A stretch of DNA of 64,000 nt. Origin: Cucumis sativus. Taxonomy: Eukaryota > Streptophyta > Magnoliopsida > Cucurbitales > Cucurbitaceae. Below are positions 11,531-28,499 of this stretch, one piece after another; within the stretch, counting starts at the first letter, position 1, and each line of letters opens with the position of its first letter. Below the pieces are notes generated by a model. That model did not search any database and had not been told where the DNA came from. It saw only the letters and a list, made by a program, of their open reading frames with translations. Both the position numbers and the translations under genes were made by a program. Location: NCBI RefSeq assembly GCF_000004075.3, contig NC_026659.2:21222272-21286271 (forward strand), read 5' to 3'.

Positions 11531-14500
11531 TCATCGTATCAGAAATTCGTCTGTAGTTTCGATATTACCGAGAAGGTCGAAAGATTTGTTTCTCAGAGAG
11601 TCTTTGAGGATTGTAATCTGACCTTCCCTTAGAAGTATGTCTTCCTCGAGAGTTTCTATCTTCTTTTTCAATAGATTAACCTCTGAGTTAAGTAACATAT
11701 TCTCTTCACTGTATTGTTTCACTTGATCCCACATAATATCTCTCTCCTTTGAAATATTTGGCACAGTCCCTCTAATTATCGCTAATTCTGTAGTAGATTC
11801 TTCAAGGTCATTTTGTAGCCGGCTCACATTCTCGTCTCTTTTCAAAATCTGTATTGATTAAGTTGAGGATTAAATCGAGGAATCATTACAGGAGCCAAGA
11901 GTCTAACTTGCTATAGGTTTGAGTACGAAAAATGGAGGAATTACCTGAAGCTTTTGATCCTTAAGCTTATGTGTAATGCAGGATATGTCGTCTTGTGCAC
12001 TTTGTACTTCGCATTTAAGAATGTGGTTTGCTCTAGCTGCTGTTGCAATTTCAGCTTGGAGCAGCTCGATTTCCAGCTCTTTAGAGTAAAGCTTCTCTCT
12101 CAACAGACTCGTTAGTAATCTTTCTGCTTTGAGCTCAGATTTTACAACATCCTGCAAGAGAGGAAAAAAAAAACAAATAATTAAGGGTATGTTTGATGGA
12201 GATTTGAAAATACCGATTCAATGAAATCATTGTTTTATTTCATATTTTCGGAGATTGTGTTTGGTAGTATATTCAGAGATTGAATTATAATTCAAATAAT
12301 TGTTTAAGATGTGTTTGATACTATATTCATAAATCATAAAACTAGTCTTGACACTAAACCATACCCATTAATTTATGAATATGTTTTATGTTAATAAAAT
12401 TTGTATTAAATATTATAAATTTATAATACATTACATATACATATTTAAATTATTATAAAATGAATTGAGCTTATAACATAAGCTATTGTTTTTCTAGAAG
12501 TTTTTATCTTTATTTCAAAAAGAAATGTTTTTCACTAATATCACATGCTTCGAAAACATTTTTCTAGATATCTAGGTTGTCAAGCAAACATATATTTGTT
12601 AAACTCTATGGATGTGAAAACATAAAACAAAATCTGGATGTGGTTATAACTTGGTAAGACAAACTTCAAATAAAATAAATGGGTACGAAGGATGTTTGAT
12701 ATTAAATTCAGTAGCATACCTCTGTAGCTTCACAATTTAATTGCATTGACTCATCTGCATCAACATACTGAGAATGGACTTCTGAAGCTGCTAGGTTGGA
12801 TTTCTTATGCAACAATGACGATGCCATCTTCAGACTCCGTTTTAAGCTTTCAATTCCACGCTTCAATCCTTGAAGCTTCATCTCAGATTCAACAAAATAT
12901 ATCCCATCCAAGTTGTTCTTCACCACTTCCATCCCCTGCATACTATCTGAAAGACAATGAACTTTCTCCTTTATGAACTCAAATAATTCTGCACATAACT
13001 GGAAGCTTTCACTTAACAATGTTAGCCCTTGATGTTGTAGACAATCGACACGTGCTGACATTTCTTCATCCAGCTTGATGGTTAAAGCACTACCATCTCT
13101 CCCGTTGTGCTTTAAGCGATTCAATATGTTTATATTCTCATGCCGCAGGGAATCAATTTCAAACCTGCAAGATTCTAATTCCCTTCTCAATCCCAATTCT
13201 ACTTCAGTTAACCTTATTTGCTCCATCTGCAATTTCGCCACATGCTTATCGAACCTTTCAATTTCTGTGTTCTCCCCTAATTCATGATTAAATCTTTCCT
13301 GCAATCCACTGATTGTTTTCTGCTGGTCACAGCAAGACCTCGTTAACCTTGTCGTCGCTTTATACAACTCCTTGCATTCCTTATCCTTCTCCTCAAAGTT
13401 TCTCTTAAAGGTTTCTCTATCTTCTTTAGCAGTTTTGTACTTATCCTGCAAGTCGGAGAGATTCTGCATCAAAACTTGGTTTTCATCCCGTAATTTATCC
13501 ACCATGACAGTCATGTCCTTCACTTTCTGCTCTGAATTTGACATCATGCTTCTATTCTCCACGTCCCTCTCATTTAGAAGAGAAACTTCCCTTTGAAGAA
13601 ATACATTCTGTTCTGCTAGCTCTCGAACTCTTTCACGAAGCCTTTGTTCTTCCAACTGGTACTTTTCTAGCTTTACTGACCAGTCCTTCGACCTCCTGTC
13701 AAGCTCTTTCTCCAGTTCTGACTGCAATTCAGATTTTTCTCTGTCCAGTCTTTTAGTTTGAGAATCCAATATTTCCTTTGCCAGTTGCAGTTCTTCCTTT
13801 GCTGAAGCCCTTTCAGTGACTTGGGACTGTAGAAGACTTAAAACCTCAAGTGCTAAGCTCATTTTCTCCTCAGTAACATGTCTAATTATTTGAATCAAAC
13901 CTGAAACTCCTGTCCTCAGTTGAAGAAAGCTTTCACGGTCGCATTCTTCTCTGAACCGCATGACTCTCTCCTTGGCCACCTTGATTCTCCTCTTGAGTTC
14001 CCCATCCATATCCTCTTCAGTTTCAACAAGGTTTAACACTTCATTATGATTTATTAAGTTATGTCTATCTAAATCAGAACCCTCCATGTCATTTCTATTA
14101 ATAGCTTGAAAAGGTTCATTTACTGGATAGAATTTCTGCGGATTCACATTGGAACCATAATGTTCATCTGAGGATCTATCATGTATATCTTCTGCAGTGA
14201 TTGGTGGCATACTATTGTCAAATCCCTTTATATTTGTTTTAGGAATTCCATGCGATTGGGAGAGTCTCTCAATGACATTCTTTGCTATGGTCCTTGGAGA
14301 TTCATGCCCAAATCTATTTTCAGCATGCTTTGCAGGAAAGAAGTGATAATTTGAACTTGGAAATTCTTCAAACGGATGATTCATTGTCTTTTCATCAACA
14401 ACATATTTTGGCGAAGTGGGTGCTGTACATCGGCCTCGCGGAGGGCGCCTCCCACTGCCATGTCCATGGTGATTTCTAGGAGGAATACTCTTTTGGGGTT

Positions 14501-15217
14501 TCCTCGATTCTTCCTGTTGCTCTCCATCATCAATATATCGATCCAAGATTTTGCTTGAGACATTACTAGAGGAAGTGGAAGAATTTCCTGAAGAATCACC
14601 ATAACTTCGGCATGAAGCAGCAGATGCAGAACAAGGCCTCTCTGATACAGCTCCATAATCATTATATGGCATCTCAAATTCTTTTTCTCTACACTGTCTT
14701 CTTAATGGTAGTGTTTGACAGCTGGAAATACCACAGGCCAGATTAATCAGTTTTAAGCATGGAAGATTTGATAAAGAAAGATTAAATGGCTTGAATGGAA
14801 CACCAATTTTATGGAGAGCACTAGGAAACAAATTATCATCTTGTTCTTGAAAGATAATTGGTTTAAGCATTACCGGTTAGAATGTTCACATTGCTGATCC
14901 AAAGTGTCAATGAAGTTACCATATGGAGATCTATTTTTATCCTTTGACCCAGAAGGACTCTTATGCTTCCCACTATCAAGCAATGATGCTGAAGACAGTG
15001 AGCGACTTCGTCTTAGACCAGTACCTGCATTCAGTTCATCAATATCAGGTTCATTCTTTCATAATTTGGAAGAAAAGCTATTGTAACTACATGCTACATT
15101 GCCCAACCGACCTTCAAATGGCTGTTCTGTGATGCCTTGTTTTTCTGTTTTTGATGGGGAAACTTCAGAACTGCCATTGCTAGGTGCTGAAGATCTGAAA
15201 AAGAACAATTTCTTCAT
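11531..15217 (-). CDS. long coiled-coil protein (At2g39300/At3g55060 type), possible in-frame stop in exon 1
   Basis: Coding exons on the minus strand: 15217-14874, 14721-12720, 12151-11945, 11848-11531, with GT-AG borders and agreeing phases; about 955 codons read through. The start MKKLFFFRSSAP is the hallmark of a plant coiled-coil family annotated as CAP-Gly domain linker or centromere-protein-like, whose function is poorly known. The N-terminus is serine-rich (RRSRSLSSAS, SSGNSSTSSSNVSSKILDRY) and low-complexity. From about the middle of exon 2 to the C-terminus there are long heptad-type Lys/Glu/Leu-rich segments. Codon 53 (15061-15059) is TGA in frame. Removing a potential 87-nt intron (15111-15025, phase 1 at both ends) would drop the stop and keep frame. 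Otherwise this allele is truncated, or translation starts downstream. A start at 14870 inside the intron is unlikely because the splice join restores the family sequence. Confidence 0.85.
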
Positions 15218-16084
15218 TGTATGAACTCTATACTGGATTTTAACTGGTGAACTCTACGGCCCTTGACCCCTGCTCTTCACTACCAAACCTACCACAAATT
15301 AAAAACAGTTCACTATTGATGGATGGATATAAAGAGAAGAATCATAGTAGCAACGCATCCATCATACGCAGTACATAAATTATGAGAGAGAAGTAAAGCT
15401 GTACCAATAGATGTAACCCCGACGAAAACAAATTACGAGATAAATGATTAGAAAAAGGAACTAAGTTAGTTAATTAATTAGTTACATCCATAGAAAAGCT
15501 AATACCAAGTTAAAAAAATAAGCTGAAAAAATGCCAGAAATCCACAAACAGAAAGTACTGTTTATACAATGTAATACAACAACAGTCTATTGACTGAAAA
15601 CTCAAAAAGAAACATAATAAATTAGCCAAACACCATCGAGCTGCCAACGAGATTTGCAAGAATCAATGAATACAAACGAGAAAACCCAGAAATCTCATAC
15701 TCACCATCCACCTATTAATTTTCAGAAAGAGAAGAAAGAAAAGGTAATGACATAGTAAGCTGGGTCAAAAGGAAAAAAAAAAAAACAAGCGGGATTCAGA
15801 AGAAGTAAAGTCTTATACTAAAGAACAAATGAACAGGAAAAGATCTAAATAACCTGTCCCCCCCACCCCCACAAAACCTCAGTTTCCGATATCATTTCAC
15901 CGCAATTAACGGAAACCAAATTCCACACCCGATTCTTTCCTTCTCCTCAAACTAAAAATAAAGTACCAACATCTCATTATCAATCAATCCAGTCCACTAC
16001 TCTTTAGTCAATAACAAAACTCAACAATCAAATAAGAGTAAGTTGAGTCAAATTTCAAAATAAGAACAAGAGTCAGCGACTTAC

Positions 16085-16430
16085 AAATAGAAGAATGGAA
16101 TGGGATTTCCAAGAACAAAGTCTGCTAAGAATTTAAACAAAACAAAAAAGAGAAGAAAATCAAAGGAAAAAGGAGTAGAAAGCAGGGGCGAGAAGAAGAG
16201 TAGAAGCGGAAATGAGGGGGGGGAGGGTGGAAGGTGGAGCGTCGACGGGGAGAGGAAGGAGCGGAAGGAAAAAGTAAAAGAAAAGGAAAGCAAAGGAAAA
16301 TAGAGGGGAAAGGGTAATTATGTCAAATCAGAATATAATTCAAAAGTTTCGGTTAAGTTTTGGTTTATTGAATTTCAATTTTTGATAACATTATAAAGGA
16401 AAGCGAAGGAAAGCAAAGGAAAGCGGACGC
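16085..16430 (-). other. likely 5' UTR exon of the coiled-coil gene
   Basis: Read on minus this is a CT-rich leader with CTG repeats near its start. It ends in a strong donor, GTAAGT, at 16084-16079. A second possible UTR donor lies near 15707 (GTGAGTATGA). Exact UTR splicing cannot be fixed without transcripts. Confidence 0.5.
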
Positions 16431-16455
16431 AGCAGCAGCAGCAGGCGCGGGGGGG

Positions 16456-16463
16456 TATTTATA
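16456..16463 (-). promoter_or_regulatory. TATA box of the coiled-coil gene
   Basis: The minus strand reads TATAAATA here, followed about 30 bp downstream by the GC-rich start of the presumed leader. An ATTGG (inverted CCAAT) lies just upstream. Confidence 0.55.
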
Positions 16464-18183
16464 CGTCCAACCAATTAATCCTCTCCTCTTCCTTTCTCAT
16501 TCCAACTTCTCTTTTCTTTCTATTTTTTTCTTAATTTAACACACACATATAATAATGATATATTTCTAATCATAATTTAGAAGACCATTTACCTAATAAT
16601 TCAACTTCTTACTTAAGTAACTTATTTATAAGTTTCTTTCTCTTTTCTTCATACAAATATATAAAAGAAAAATGAAGAATATTTTATATCAAAAAAAGTG
16701 TTTTCATCCTAAAAACAACTCACCCTAATAAATGTTTTAATTTAATTTAGTAAAATTTGAAAATAAAGTATGGTCTTTTACATAAAAGGAGAAATATTAA
16801 TAAAATCTATTCTACTTAATGCTAATATGAAATTTGTGTTATTTTCAAATTAATACTATATTTGGATTGACTTTTTATTTTTTATTTTTTATTCTAAAAC
16901 ATAAAGAAATTTAATAGAAGAAAGATGGTTATCAAATGGTTACAATTGTCTCAAATTTATGCAAAAATTTAGCTATCAATTATACTTAAAACTTTAGAAT
17001 ATTTGTAAAATATTGGTTGTAAATTAGGTCAATTCTCTTAAATCTTTCCTAATTTAATCACAATCTTAAAAGAATATTAAGAATTAATCATATTTGTAAC
17101 AATCTAATTCTTATTGTAAAAATTACTATTAGAATTTAATTAAATTACTTATTATTTGTTCAAATTTGACCGTTAAGATTGATGAAAATTTTCAAGATAT
17201 AGACTAAACTGTTATATGTTATATGTTAAAATTATTAAATTATTACAAAATTGAAAGTGCTAAAGTAAAAATTGTTACAAACCAAAGTTTATAACAATAA
17301 ATCATTACATCTATGAAAGTTTTTAACCAAAAGAATTCCATTAAATATTGAATATGAACGAAAATTTATACGACTCAACAGTAATTCACATGTATTATGT
17401 ATTTCAGTATCAGAGTTTCATATATTCAAATCTCCACTTATGGTTAGATAACAAAATAAGAGGATGGACTAAAATGATTGTTTTGAAAGTTTAGGTTCAA
17501 ATACGAAAATGATTGTATTTACACAGAGATATTTGAGCCTCCAACTTGGATTGAGACTTGAGTGGACTGAAAGAAAGTCCACTATGGGGTTGAAGCATGT
17601 GAGAAATAGTGTGAACTAAAGATCATTGTAACCCTTGAAATTCTTTTCCTACAATGAAACTATTTAGTGGTAAAATATATTTCTCCTTTCCTCTCTGAAT
17701 GTTTCCAATCACTCCACCCATTATTGACTAACTTTAACAAAAAGTATCTTCACCCAAAGTTTTAGTGTCGATCGTACCTCTAACAACTTTCGTGATCAAC
17801 TCTCACTCCCAATTTCAGTAAAGACGACTGATCTTAACGATGGTTTTGACGATCATTCTGACGACCACCTTTGACGATCACCCTCTGACAATCACTTTAG
17901 TGGATACCATTTTTTATGTCTAATTTTGACAATAGCTACCTCTAAGAACCACCTATGTGACCAACCGTGAGTATGTCAAGAGAATTAATGCATGAATAGT
18001 TTTCAAAGTTAAAAAGATGACATCAGTTTATAAAAAATTAAAAATTTTAATTTGATTTAAATTATACGTTTCACAAAATATCGTTAAAAGAAAAATATAG
18101 AGAAGAGTATAAATTAAAAAATTTACCATTGATACAAGTATTAATTTATGAGTATGACCTCTTAATTTTGGTCTCAATAAATA

Positions 18184-18190
<7 letters not shown>

Positions 18191-18228
<38 letters not shown>
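18191..18228. repeat. (AT)n microsatellite
   Basis: Perfect TA dinucleotide run of about 38 bp. Confidence 0.95.
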
Positions 18229-18231
<3 letters not shown>

Positions 18232-20286
18232 GTTTTATTTATTTACAATTAAAAGGACAGATCTAAAGGCAAGTAATTATAAGTACAACATTGGAGGAAA
18301 AATAGAAAATAAATAAATTCATTTAATTATTATTATACTTTTTTTTAAAAAAAAAACAGCTATATATCTTTGGATCTCTTTGGGAGAGTTGAATTTGTTT
18401 ATTAAAAGAGAAAAGAAGAAAGAGAGTTGTATAATTAATAATAGAAAAGCTTTCACCTCATCCCTTCATGATGATGCATACATACATACCCATTACCATT
18501 TCCTTTCCCATTGTTGTACTAATTATGTTTAATTGCTCGTGCATTTCAATCTAACGTATCTTTACCTACGTTCTTTTAGCTTATCTTATTCAATCATAAT
18601 TTGTTACGTGATAACATTTTTCTTCATTCTTTTATAAAACGAACTAAAGTTTAGAGTATAGTTACCGTAATAAAATATAAAAACTAAAATGAATCGGAGT
18701 CAAGAACAGGGTGTCTCTCAATTTTGTAGATTAAATCTAATTAATATTATTTTTATACAATATTCGAAGTTTATGGTTTATTAATTAAAAAAATGTAAAT
18801 CAATAGATTAATTAAATCTTATAAAATGATGAATTTGTAAGGTGTATTAGATTCAATGATAAGTTTTTATTATAATTAATGGCAATTTACAACACATTAA
18901 ATATTTGATAACTATTAATAATATAGTACAACAAAGTGAAATTAGGAAGATTTGAACGAGAGATTACATATCTAGTATTGCTAGATCCACCCTAGAGATG
19001 TCCACGAGGTGAGGCGGGGACGTGGATGCCACTCTCCATTTTCGCCCCCTATCACATTCTCTATTTATACAATTTTTTTCATGGAAAATGAGACAGAGAT
19101 TAAGGGTGTATGAATAACTTGATAATTCAGACTACCCAACCTGTATTATGAGGATTAGATTGAGTTAGTTTAAAATGTGGGTTGAGTCTTAGGTTAGGGG
19201 TTGAAAATTTTGGTTTATCTCAACCCTACTCGAATTAATGATCTATCTATCTATCTATCTATCTATATATATATACTGAAAATATTGACGTGCGCTGCAC
19301 GTGTAAAGATTATATTGTTAACCTTTTATATTTAAATATTACTAAACAAAAGACTAAGAGTAACTTTTTTTAAGTATAATTTAGTAGGAAGATTTAAACG
19401 GCAAACTTCATGAGTATATACTATTCATTCTTGATACATTGTAGCAATTTTCTATGAATGTCGCTTGAAAAAAAATCTAAAATCTAATCTAAAATATAGT
19501 TCTAAATGTGATCTAGAAATAAATTTTATAAAATTGACTCACAAATTTAATGTAATAGAACAATTCAAATCTTAAAATAAAATGTAACAAAAAAGAAAAA
19601 AATAAAATAAGATCGACCTTGAACTTGAACCATTTCCAAAATGTGAAAAAGAAGAAAGAAAGAAAAATTGTTAGTTTCTTTCCAATTACGTACAAATATT
19701 TATTTGAAAGATAATTATATTATAATAAATGACATTATATCATTTTTCTACTCTCTTTCAAATTTTTTTCTAAAATCATCGAGTATTGACAATTAACGTA
19801 TTGTAACGACAAAAATATATTTCCAAAAAATGAATGAAAAAAGTTCAGATGTTTATAAAAAGAATGATTAAAGAGATGTAAAGAAAATAAATTGTTACAA
19901 GCTGTTTTAAAATCTTATAATTAAATATAAATTCATATTCTTTAAAAATTAAATTATTGAAATAAATAGATGAAAACATTTTAATTAATGGAGTTGATTT
20001 TTATTCTTTATATTAAATAAACAAAAACAAATAATAAATCAATTATAAAATAAAACCATTCATAAATTTGTTTTAGAAAACTGATGGAATATAAATGACT
20101 TTTTTTTGTTCTATATATATTTAAACAACTAATATTTATTTTAAAATATTTGTAGAATCCTCCAAAAATATTTTTTTCTTTAAATCACAATATAGTAAGT
20201 TATTTTAAAATATATGATAGCCATGTAATTTAAAATTTGACCATCCTCTAAAAATAATTATCTCTTTTAAGACTCTTTTAATAAAG

Positions 20287-20288
<2 letters not shown>

Positions 20289-20328
<40 letters not shown>
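20289..20328. repeat. (AT)n microsatellite
   Basis: Perfect AT dinucleotide run of about 40 bp. Confidence 0.95.
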
Positions 20329-20331
<3 letters not shown>

Positions 20332-21066
20332 TTTGAGAAAATATGATAAAAGAAAAAGTTGGTTAATACTTAGGGATGATAACATGCAACCCTACCAATC
20401 CGAAAATATGGATTGAAAATGTCTCTTAATCCAATCCGTTTACACCCCTAACGAGAATTCCCTATGAATCGGGTTTCCCGGTTCCCTTAAAAAAATACTC
20501 TCGACTTTTGTTTTGATATTTTTATAAATATATAAAAAAAAGTGTAAATAAATATAAATACACATATACACATTATTTGTTCAAAAGCAAGGGAGGGCTG
20601 TGGGGTGGAGGAAGGTATTCCTATCCTTAGTCCCGAAATACCAACAGACCATAGGATTGGAACTATTTAGATTATTTCATTAAATTTTGGGTGACTGAAG
20701 TGTTGTGGAAACCAATTATTCAAACAGTAAGCATAAACTTTGTTGACCAAAAAGAAAAGAAAAACAATAATTACACGTTGGCAATCAAAACGAAGTAGTG
20801 ATATGAATAACAGAACTTTTTTTGGATGAAAGCAAGCAAAAGTGTACCATTTTCACAAAATGAATTCAATTAAATCTCTCATCTTCATGATAATAAGATT
20901 TATAGCTAAAACAGAGGACCTCAAACCTTCATGGATCCTTCCCCTACATCCCATCTTCTTCCTCCAATTTTTATTTTCTTTCTTTCACGTGAAATCTTAT
21001 ATTAACCCAAATGGAAGAAGAATTTAATCCTTTATAGCATATCATTTATGTTTAATTAATACGCAG

Positions 21067-24105
<3,039 letters not shown>

Positions 24106-24109
24106 AGTA

Positions 24110-25240
24110 TTTGATATTTATGCTTTGAGTGATAGTTATTAAACTTATAATTTAATCCACTGTATTTGTTAAGAGATAAAGACATTTTTTTACATAGTTT
24201 AAATCAATATCTGTTGTATCTACTAGGCAAAATACTAATAGTTTAGAAATCTTACCTTCAATCTCAAACTAAACGACGAATGACAAAACGAATAGTGGAC
24301 TGTTGTTTTGTAGCTGTTGTTTTGTAGAAGGCAATCGAACAATTACAGTGACAAAACACAATTCTGACGAACAAATGAAAGCCTGACAACAAATTATTGT
24401 TTATAAGATGGCAAAAGACTGAACGAGACGGTGTTGAACGAACAATGAATGACAGACACGATTGAATGGAGGTTTTTTGGACAGTGTACCACCACTTCAA
24501 TGAATAGCTTCTTCAACTAACACTCATGCAAACCGAAATTTTTTTCGTTTGGACGTCAACAAACCATCGATTCCAACGAGCCCCTGCAAATTGTGTTATT
24601 TGTCTACATCGAACGCTTCTTTGTCTTGGTTCAAGCTTGAAAACAAATATTAGGGAGAAATGGAAAGGTTTCACGTGTGAAAAAGTAAAGAGAGAATAAT
24701 GGAGGAGTTTATTAGATTGATTTGATTTTTGGCATTTCATTAATTGATTGCCTTGATATTTGGTTTGATGAGTGCATTCGGGGGCTTTCAATTTTTGTGT
24801 GGTGATTCATATCATTCAATTAAAACTTATTTTTAGATTGGATAGAGTTAGTTTTAGCATTCTATATTTTTCGTTTTTAAAATATTTTTTTATTTTGCTA
24901 TCTATACGAGAGACAGTTTTAAAAATAAAAAAATTAATTAAAATATTTACAAACTATAACAAAATCTACCGTTATATAATTTGCTATAGATAATAAATAT
25001 TTTGACAAATTTGAAAACTCAATTTGATATTTATTTTGTTATTTTCCCAAAATAAAGTTAATAATTATTTATCTTGTCTCCTCTTGTATGAATATCTTTA
25101 AAAGCCCAAAATAGGTTCAGATGGTATTTTAACCAGAATTAGATTATACAAGCAAAGTTCATTTTAGTATTACTTTAGTCCAAATATATGCAACCAAGTG
25201 AAAACAATAGATATAGCATAGATAGAAGAGAAAAGAAACG
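24110..25240. other. intergenic, no gene recognised
   Basis: Right flank of the hAT relic. Two minus-strand open frames (24264-24500, 24513-24791) show no family signature and are taken as chance. Confidence 0.5.
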
Positions 25241-25580
25241 CCACGTGGTCAAAGAATAGCATACCTTGGGCCCTTTGTGCTTCTCCGTGCTCAAGAAATA
25301 ACTATCAAATTCCATAGTACTTCAATGGATACATTATTTGTATTAAAAGAACAACATTTATAACAATTTTGAAAATAGTTGCAAAGTATTTGTGGAGATT
25401 AAAAAGGAAACAATCCCACTTGATATACTTCACTTCACAATTGAACTTGCCTGCCAAGATCACAACAAAATCCTAACTTTTTAGAGAAAAAACAAAAAAA
25501 ATCGAAACTTTTTAGAGAAAAAATTTCATAGTGGTTCAGTCAGCACTTGAGAAGCATACTTTTCAACAATTGTGTTGATG

Positions 25581-25822
25581 ATATATATTTAAATTTGTCT
25601 TCAACCACTAACTTAAATTTTTGAGTGAATCAATTATTTAATAAAGGTCCTGTGTCCAAGCCTCTGCATTGTCGTTTCCTCCCCAATTAAAATCAATTTC
25701 CACCTAATGGGCCTTTCAAATACTCCAAGTCCACAAGTGAGTGGATGTTGGTGATATATATTTAAATTTGCTTTCAACCACTATCTTAAGCTTTTGAGTG
25801 AAGCAGTGGTTTAATAAATTGC
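25581..25822. repeat. direct repeat pair of about 70 bp within an insertion
   Basis: The segment around 25581-25650 (GATGATATATATTTAAATTTG then CAACCACTA) recurs at about 25752-25822. The intact block lacks it: there the flanking bases are continuous around 29960-30010. So it is probably an insertion with its own direct repeat, of unassigned type. Confidence 0.55.
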
Positions 25823-27509
25823 AATTGTGAAATAAAACAAAAAATAACGAACAAAACGTCCACCTTTGCACCATAAAATGTCACCTCCAAAACATCTAGT
25901 TAAACTAACAGAATGGCCTGTGTAAAGCAAATCTCCTCTCCCTTGACTCAGTCTCTCTCCCTGAAAGCTACCTTCTCTTCCATGTACTTGGGTCATTCTC
26001 TGCACAAAATCTAAAAGGCCTAGAATTATCCTCCCCATTGTTTCAAAATCTCTCACCATCAGAATCACCAAATGAATTCTAAATATCCAGCGAGCTCAGG
26101 ATCTTATGGTGATTTAGAAACAATTCTGGGAAAAGTTCTCTTTGAAATAAGAACTTCCTTCATCCATGCATCTATCTGGATTAAAAGCTCTAGGCATTCC
26201 GTAAACCATTATTTCCACCTTGTACACTAGTCCATGTCTTCTTCCAGTTGACTTGCTCCTTAAGTGATATAACTGACCTGACAAGACTAAATTTCGTGTT
26301 ACAAGGAGTTGAATAACCCGATGCTTGATTAAGATTCATTATCAAGACTATTTCTAGTGCCTACATTGATATTGTTCGCATCATCACCATTTACAGGCTC
26401 CTTTACAGTCGGCAAAGTTAGATCCCTATTCTCTATTCTGCACTACATCTACTACTACAGCATTCTCCAACTCACCCTGAGAAATATAGGAATCAGTTCC
26501 CCCTCAACAATTTTACCAGCGGTGTCCTGGCCCTCAAAGTTGTCCTTTTTTATCATACCAAGACAATTGGCTTTTTCCTGCCGCCTTCTCACTCTAATAG
26601 TATTCTCTAGTGCATGTAATTCTTTCACACAAAGATCTTCAATTTCTTCATGATTTCTTATTTAGTTGAAGTTCGAATATCGTTTTCACTTCTATAATCC
26701 ATGTTTTCTTATTTAGTTTCCTGTTCCAGAGGGACCTCTAAAGCAAAAAAAATTATGATCCAGCGATCCAACAGATTGATCTTTTTGTCACTACAACCAG
26801 CATGATCTCAAGGCTCAATTTTTCTTTTCTCATATACATGGACCTCTATTTCAGTTTCCTGCATTGTTTCCTGAACCTCCCTATCTTCATGGATAGTTTT
26901 CTTCTACATTGTTATCATTACAATCAACAGCCTCAAAGAAATATAAGGGTCTTATTCAAGCATAGGCTTCCAATAAGATGAAGCAAGACTTGATACAAGC
27001 ATATCCTCCCAAACTGAGTTCTTGAAACTTGACTCCTGCTGTTCCAAGCTCTGGACAGATGATGAATCAGTATCAGACTTTCCTTTCTTCTCGTCAGAAA
27101 CACTGTCTTGGTTTTTGTTTGACAATGCAGAACTACTTGTGCCTGCACTAGAACTTGAAACAATTGTCACAGATAGAATCTGACTGCTATGTCTTTATTA
27201 AATTTACACTGATTAAAAGATACATCTCTATAGGTGGAGATGGCCGCTCAGCCTTCAATAAATTTCCATCTGAACGAAATGAGATATATGTTTAGATGAA
27301 GATGGAGCAAACTGCACTACCGGAAATCTCCTTTTCTTGATATGAGGATTTGTATCATAACCACTAGCTAACAACCCAACGCACTTAAAACCAACCAACA
27401 TAGTGCCAAAAGAACATTGACCGATAATAACTATAACCATATAAGAAGAAACTTGCACGACCTTCAAAATCCAGAAAACATCAAAGAAGTCGCTTTCTGA
27501 AACGGTCAT
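25811..27509 (-). pseudogene. pseudogene copy of the RS/RG-like gene
   Basis: Segments match the intact gene at 30163-33433 in the same order. They include a first exon near 27509 (MTVSESD, compare MTIAESEE), the KKRRFP motif, a block at 26952-27170 (SVSDEKKGKSDTDSSSVQS), an acidic region around 26890, parts of the late exon 2 region (26350-26700), and a remnant of exon 3 ending near 25811. Most of the middle of exon 2 and nearly all the Arg-rich exon 3 are deleted, including the exon 2/3 junction, and frameshifts and stops are frequent. No product of the original type could be made. The pseudogene keeps some bases also found in the left-edge copy but lost in the 33.5 kb copy (near 27575-27625), so the three copies have separate histories. 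Confidence 0.88.
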
Positions 27510-28499
27510 TATTTCAAGACCTCAGGGGCTCAACAAAGTTTCTTGGTCTTTAATCAATTTAATCCAACAACACCAAATTCTCACTAACCTCTGTGATGTC
27601 ACTTACGCAAATTCTACAACATAAGGATACTAGCCAATTAAAGTGAAGCAAATCAAGGACTTCTGCCTTCATTCCACCAAAACAGAATAAACATCCAACC
27701 AACCAGCTAGAAGTAGAAAAAACTACTGGTTGGGAAAAAAAAATGCATAAAACCAGACTACTTTCATAATATAAGTAGTGGAAAAAATGAAGGTTTGGCT
27801 CCGAGATTCCTGAGTTTTCAAATTAATTACCCTGTTTTCAACTTCTTCTTTTTTTAAGGAAAATTTGTTCCTAGTCCCAATTGATTTCGAGCAATTATCC
27901 ATAACTCTTAAGAGACAAAACTAAAAGTTCAAAGTGTAGGAATCAAAATGAAAGTTGAATCACTTGAGAAGCAAGATCAGCTCATTCTCAATTCAAACTG
28001 CTTCCATAGAAAATAGGGCAAAATTTCAAATCTGCAGAATCAAGAGAAAACAAAAATGTACAGTGCAAACAAATCCAGTTCCAGAAGTAAAAGGCCGCTC
28101 ACCATGACTAGAGATCTTCCCATTCACGGAGTTCATGAACAGATTTGAGAGAAATGATTGTGAGGAGAACAACTCTTAGATCTGGAACAGAGCTTAACTG
28201 TGTTGGAAGGAGCATGAAGATCGACGAACCTGAAACAGAGCTCAATGTCTCAGATCTACTTAGCTTAACCCAAAACGAAGCTCGAAGGACCTAAAATGAA
28301 TCTGAAACGAACCTTGGCAACACTAGATTGAGTCAATGTCTCAGTTCTGCAAGACAATAGTAAATGTGACATATTCATAATTCTAGGTAAACATAATCAA
28401 AAGCATCCACATACATTTGTGGTTGTGACTCGTTACAATTGATCTATCAATGAACTCCAATTACCGATGACACTAATATTCTTTCTTTATGTTGCTGTT

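Larger units (their letters stand above)
16470..21060. other. gene-free AT-rich intergenic DNA
   Basis: No open frame of recognisable family on either strand. It contains AT tracts, a short ATCT tandem run (about 19240-19265), and two patches (about 18995-19060 and 20380-20490) with GGCGGGGA or ACCC/GGGTTTCCCGG phrases that look like decayed interspersed repeats. Confidence 0.5.

Noticed and set aside
14381-14677. Open frames overlapping exon 2 of the coiled-coil gene
   Set aside because: Same strand, wrong frame, inside a strongly coding exon; shadow frame.
16081-16303. Lys/Arg-rich frame on plus and Ser/Phe-rich frame on minus
   Set aside because: Simple GA/CT-rich leader DNA of the coiled-coil gene; low complexity on both strands.
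24264-24791. Two minus-strand frames of 78 and 92 aa next to the hAT relic
   Set aside because: No family signature and no splice context.
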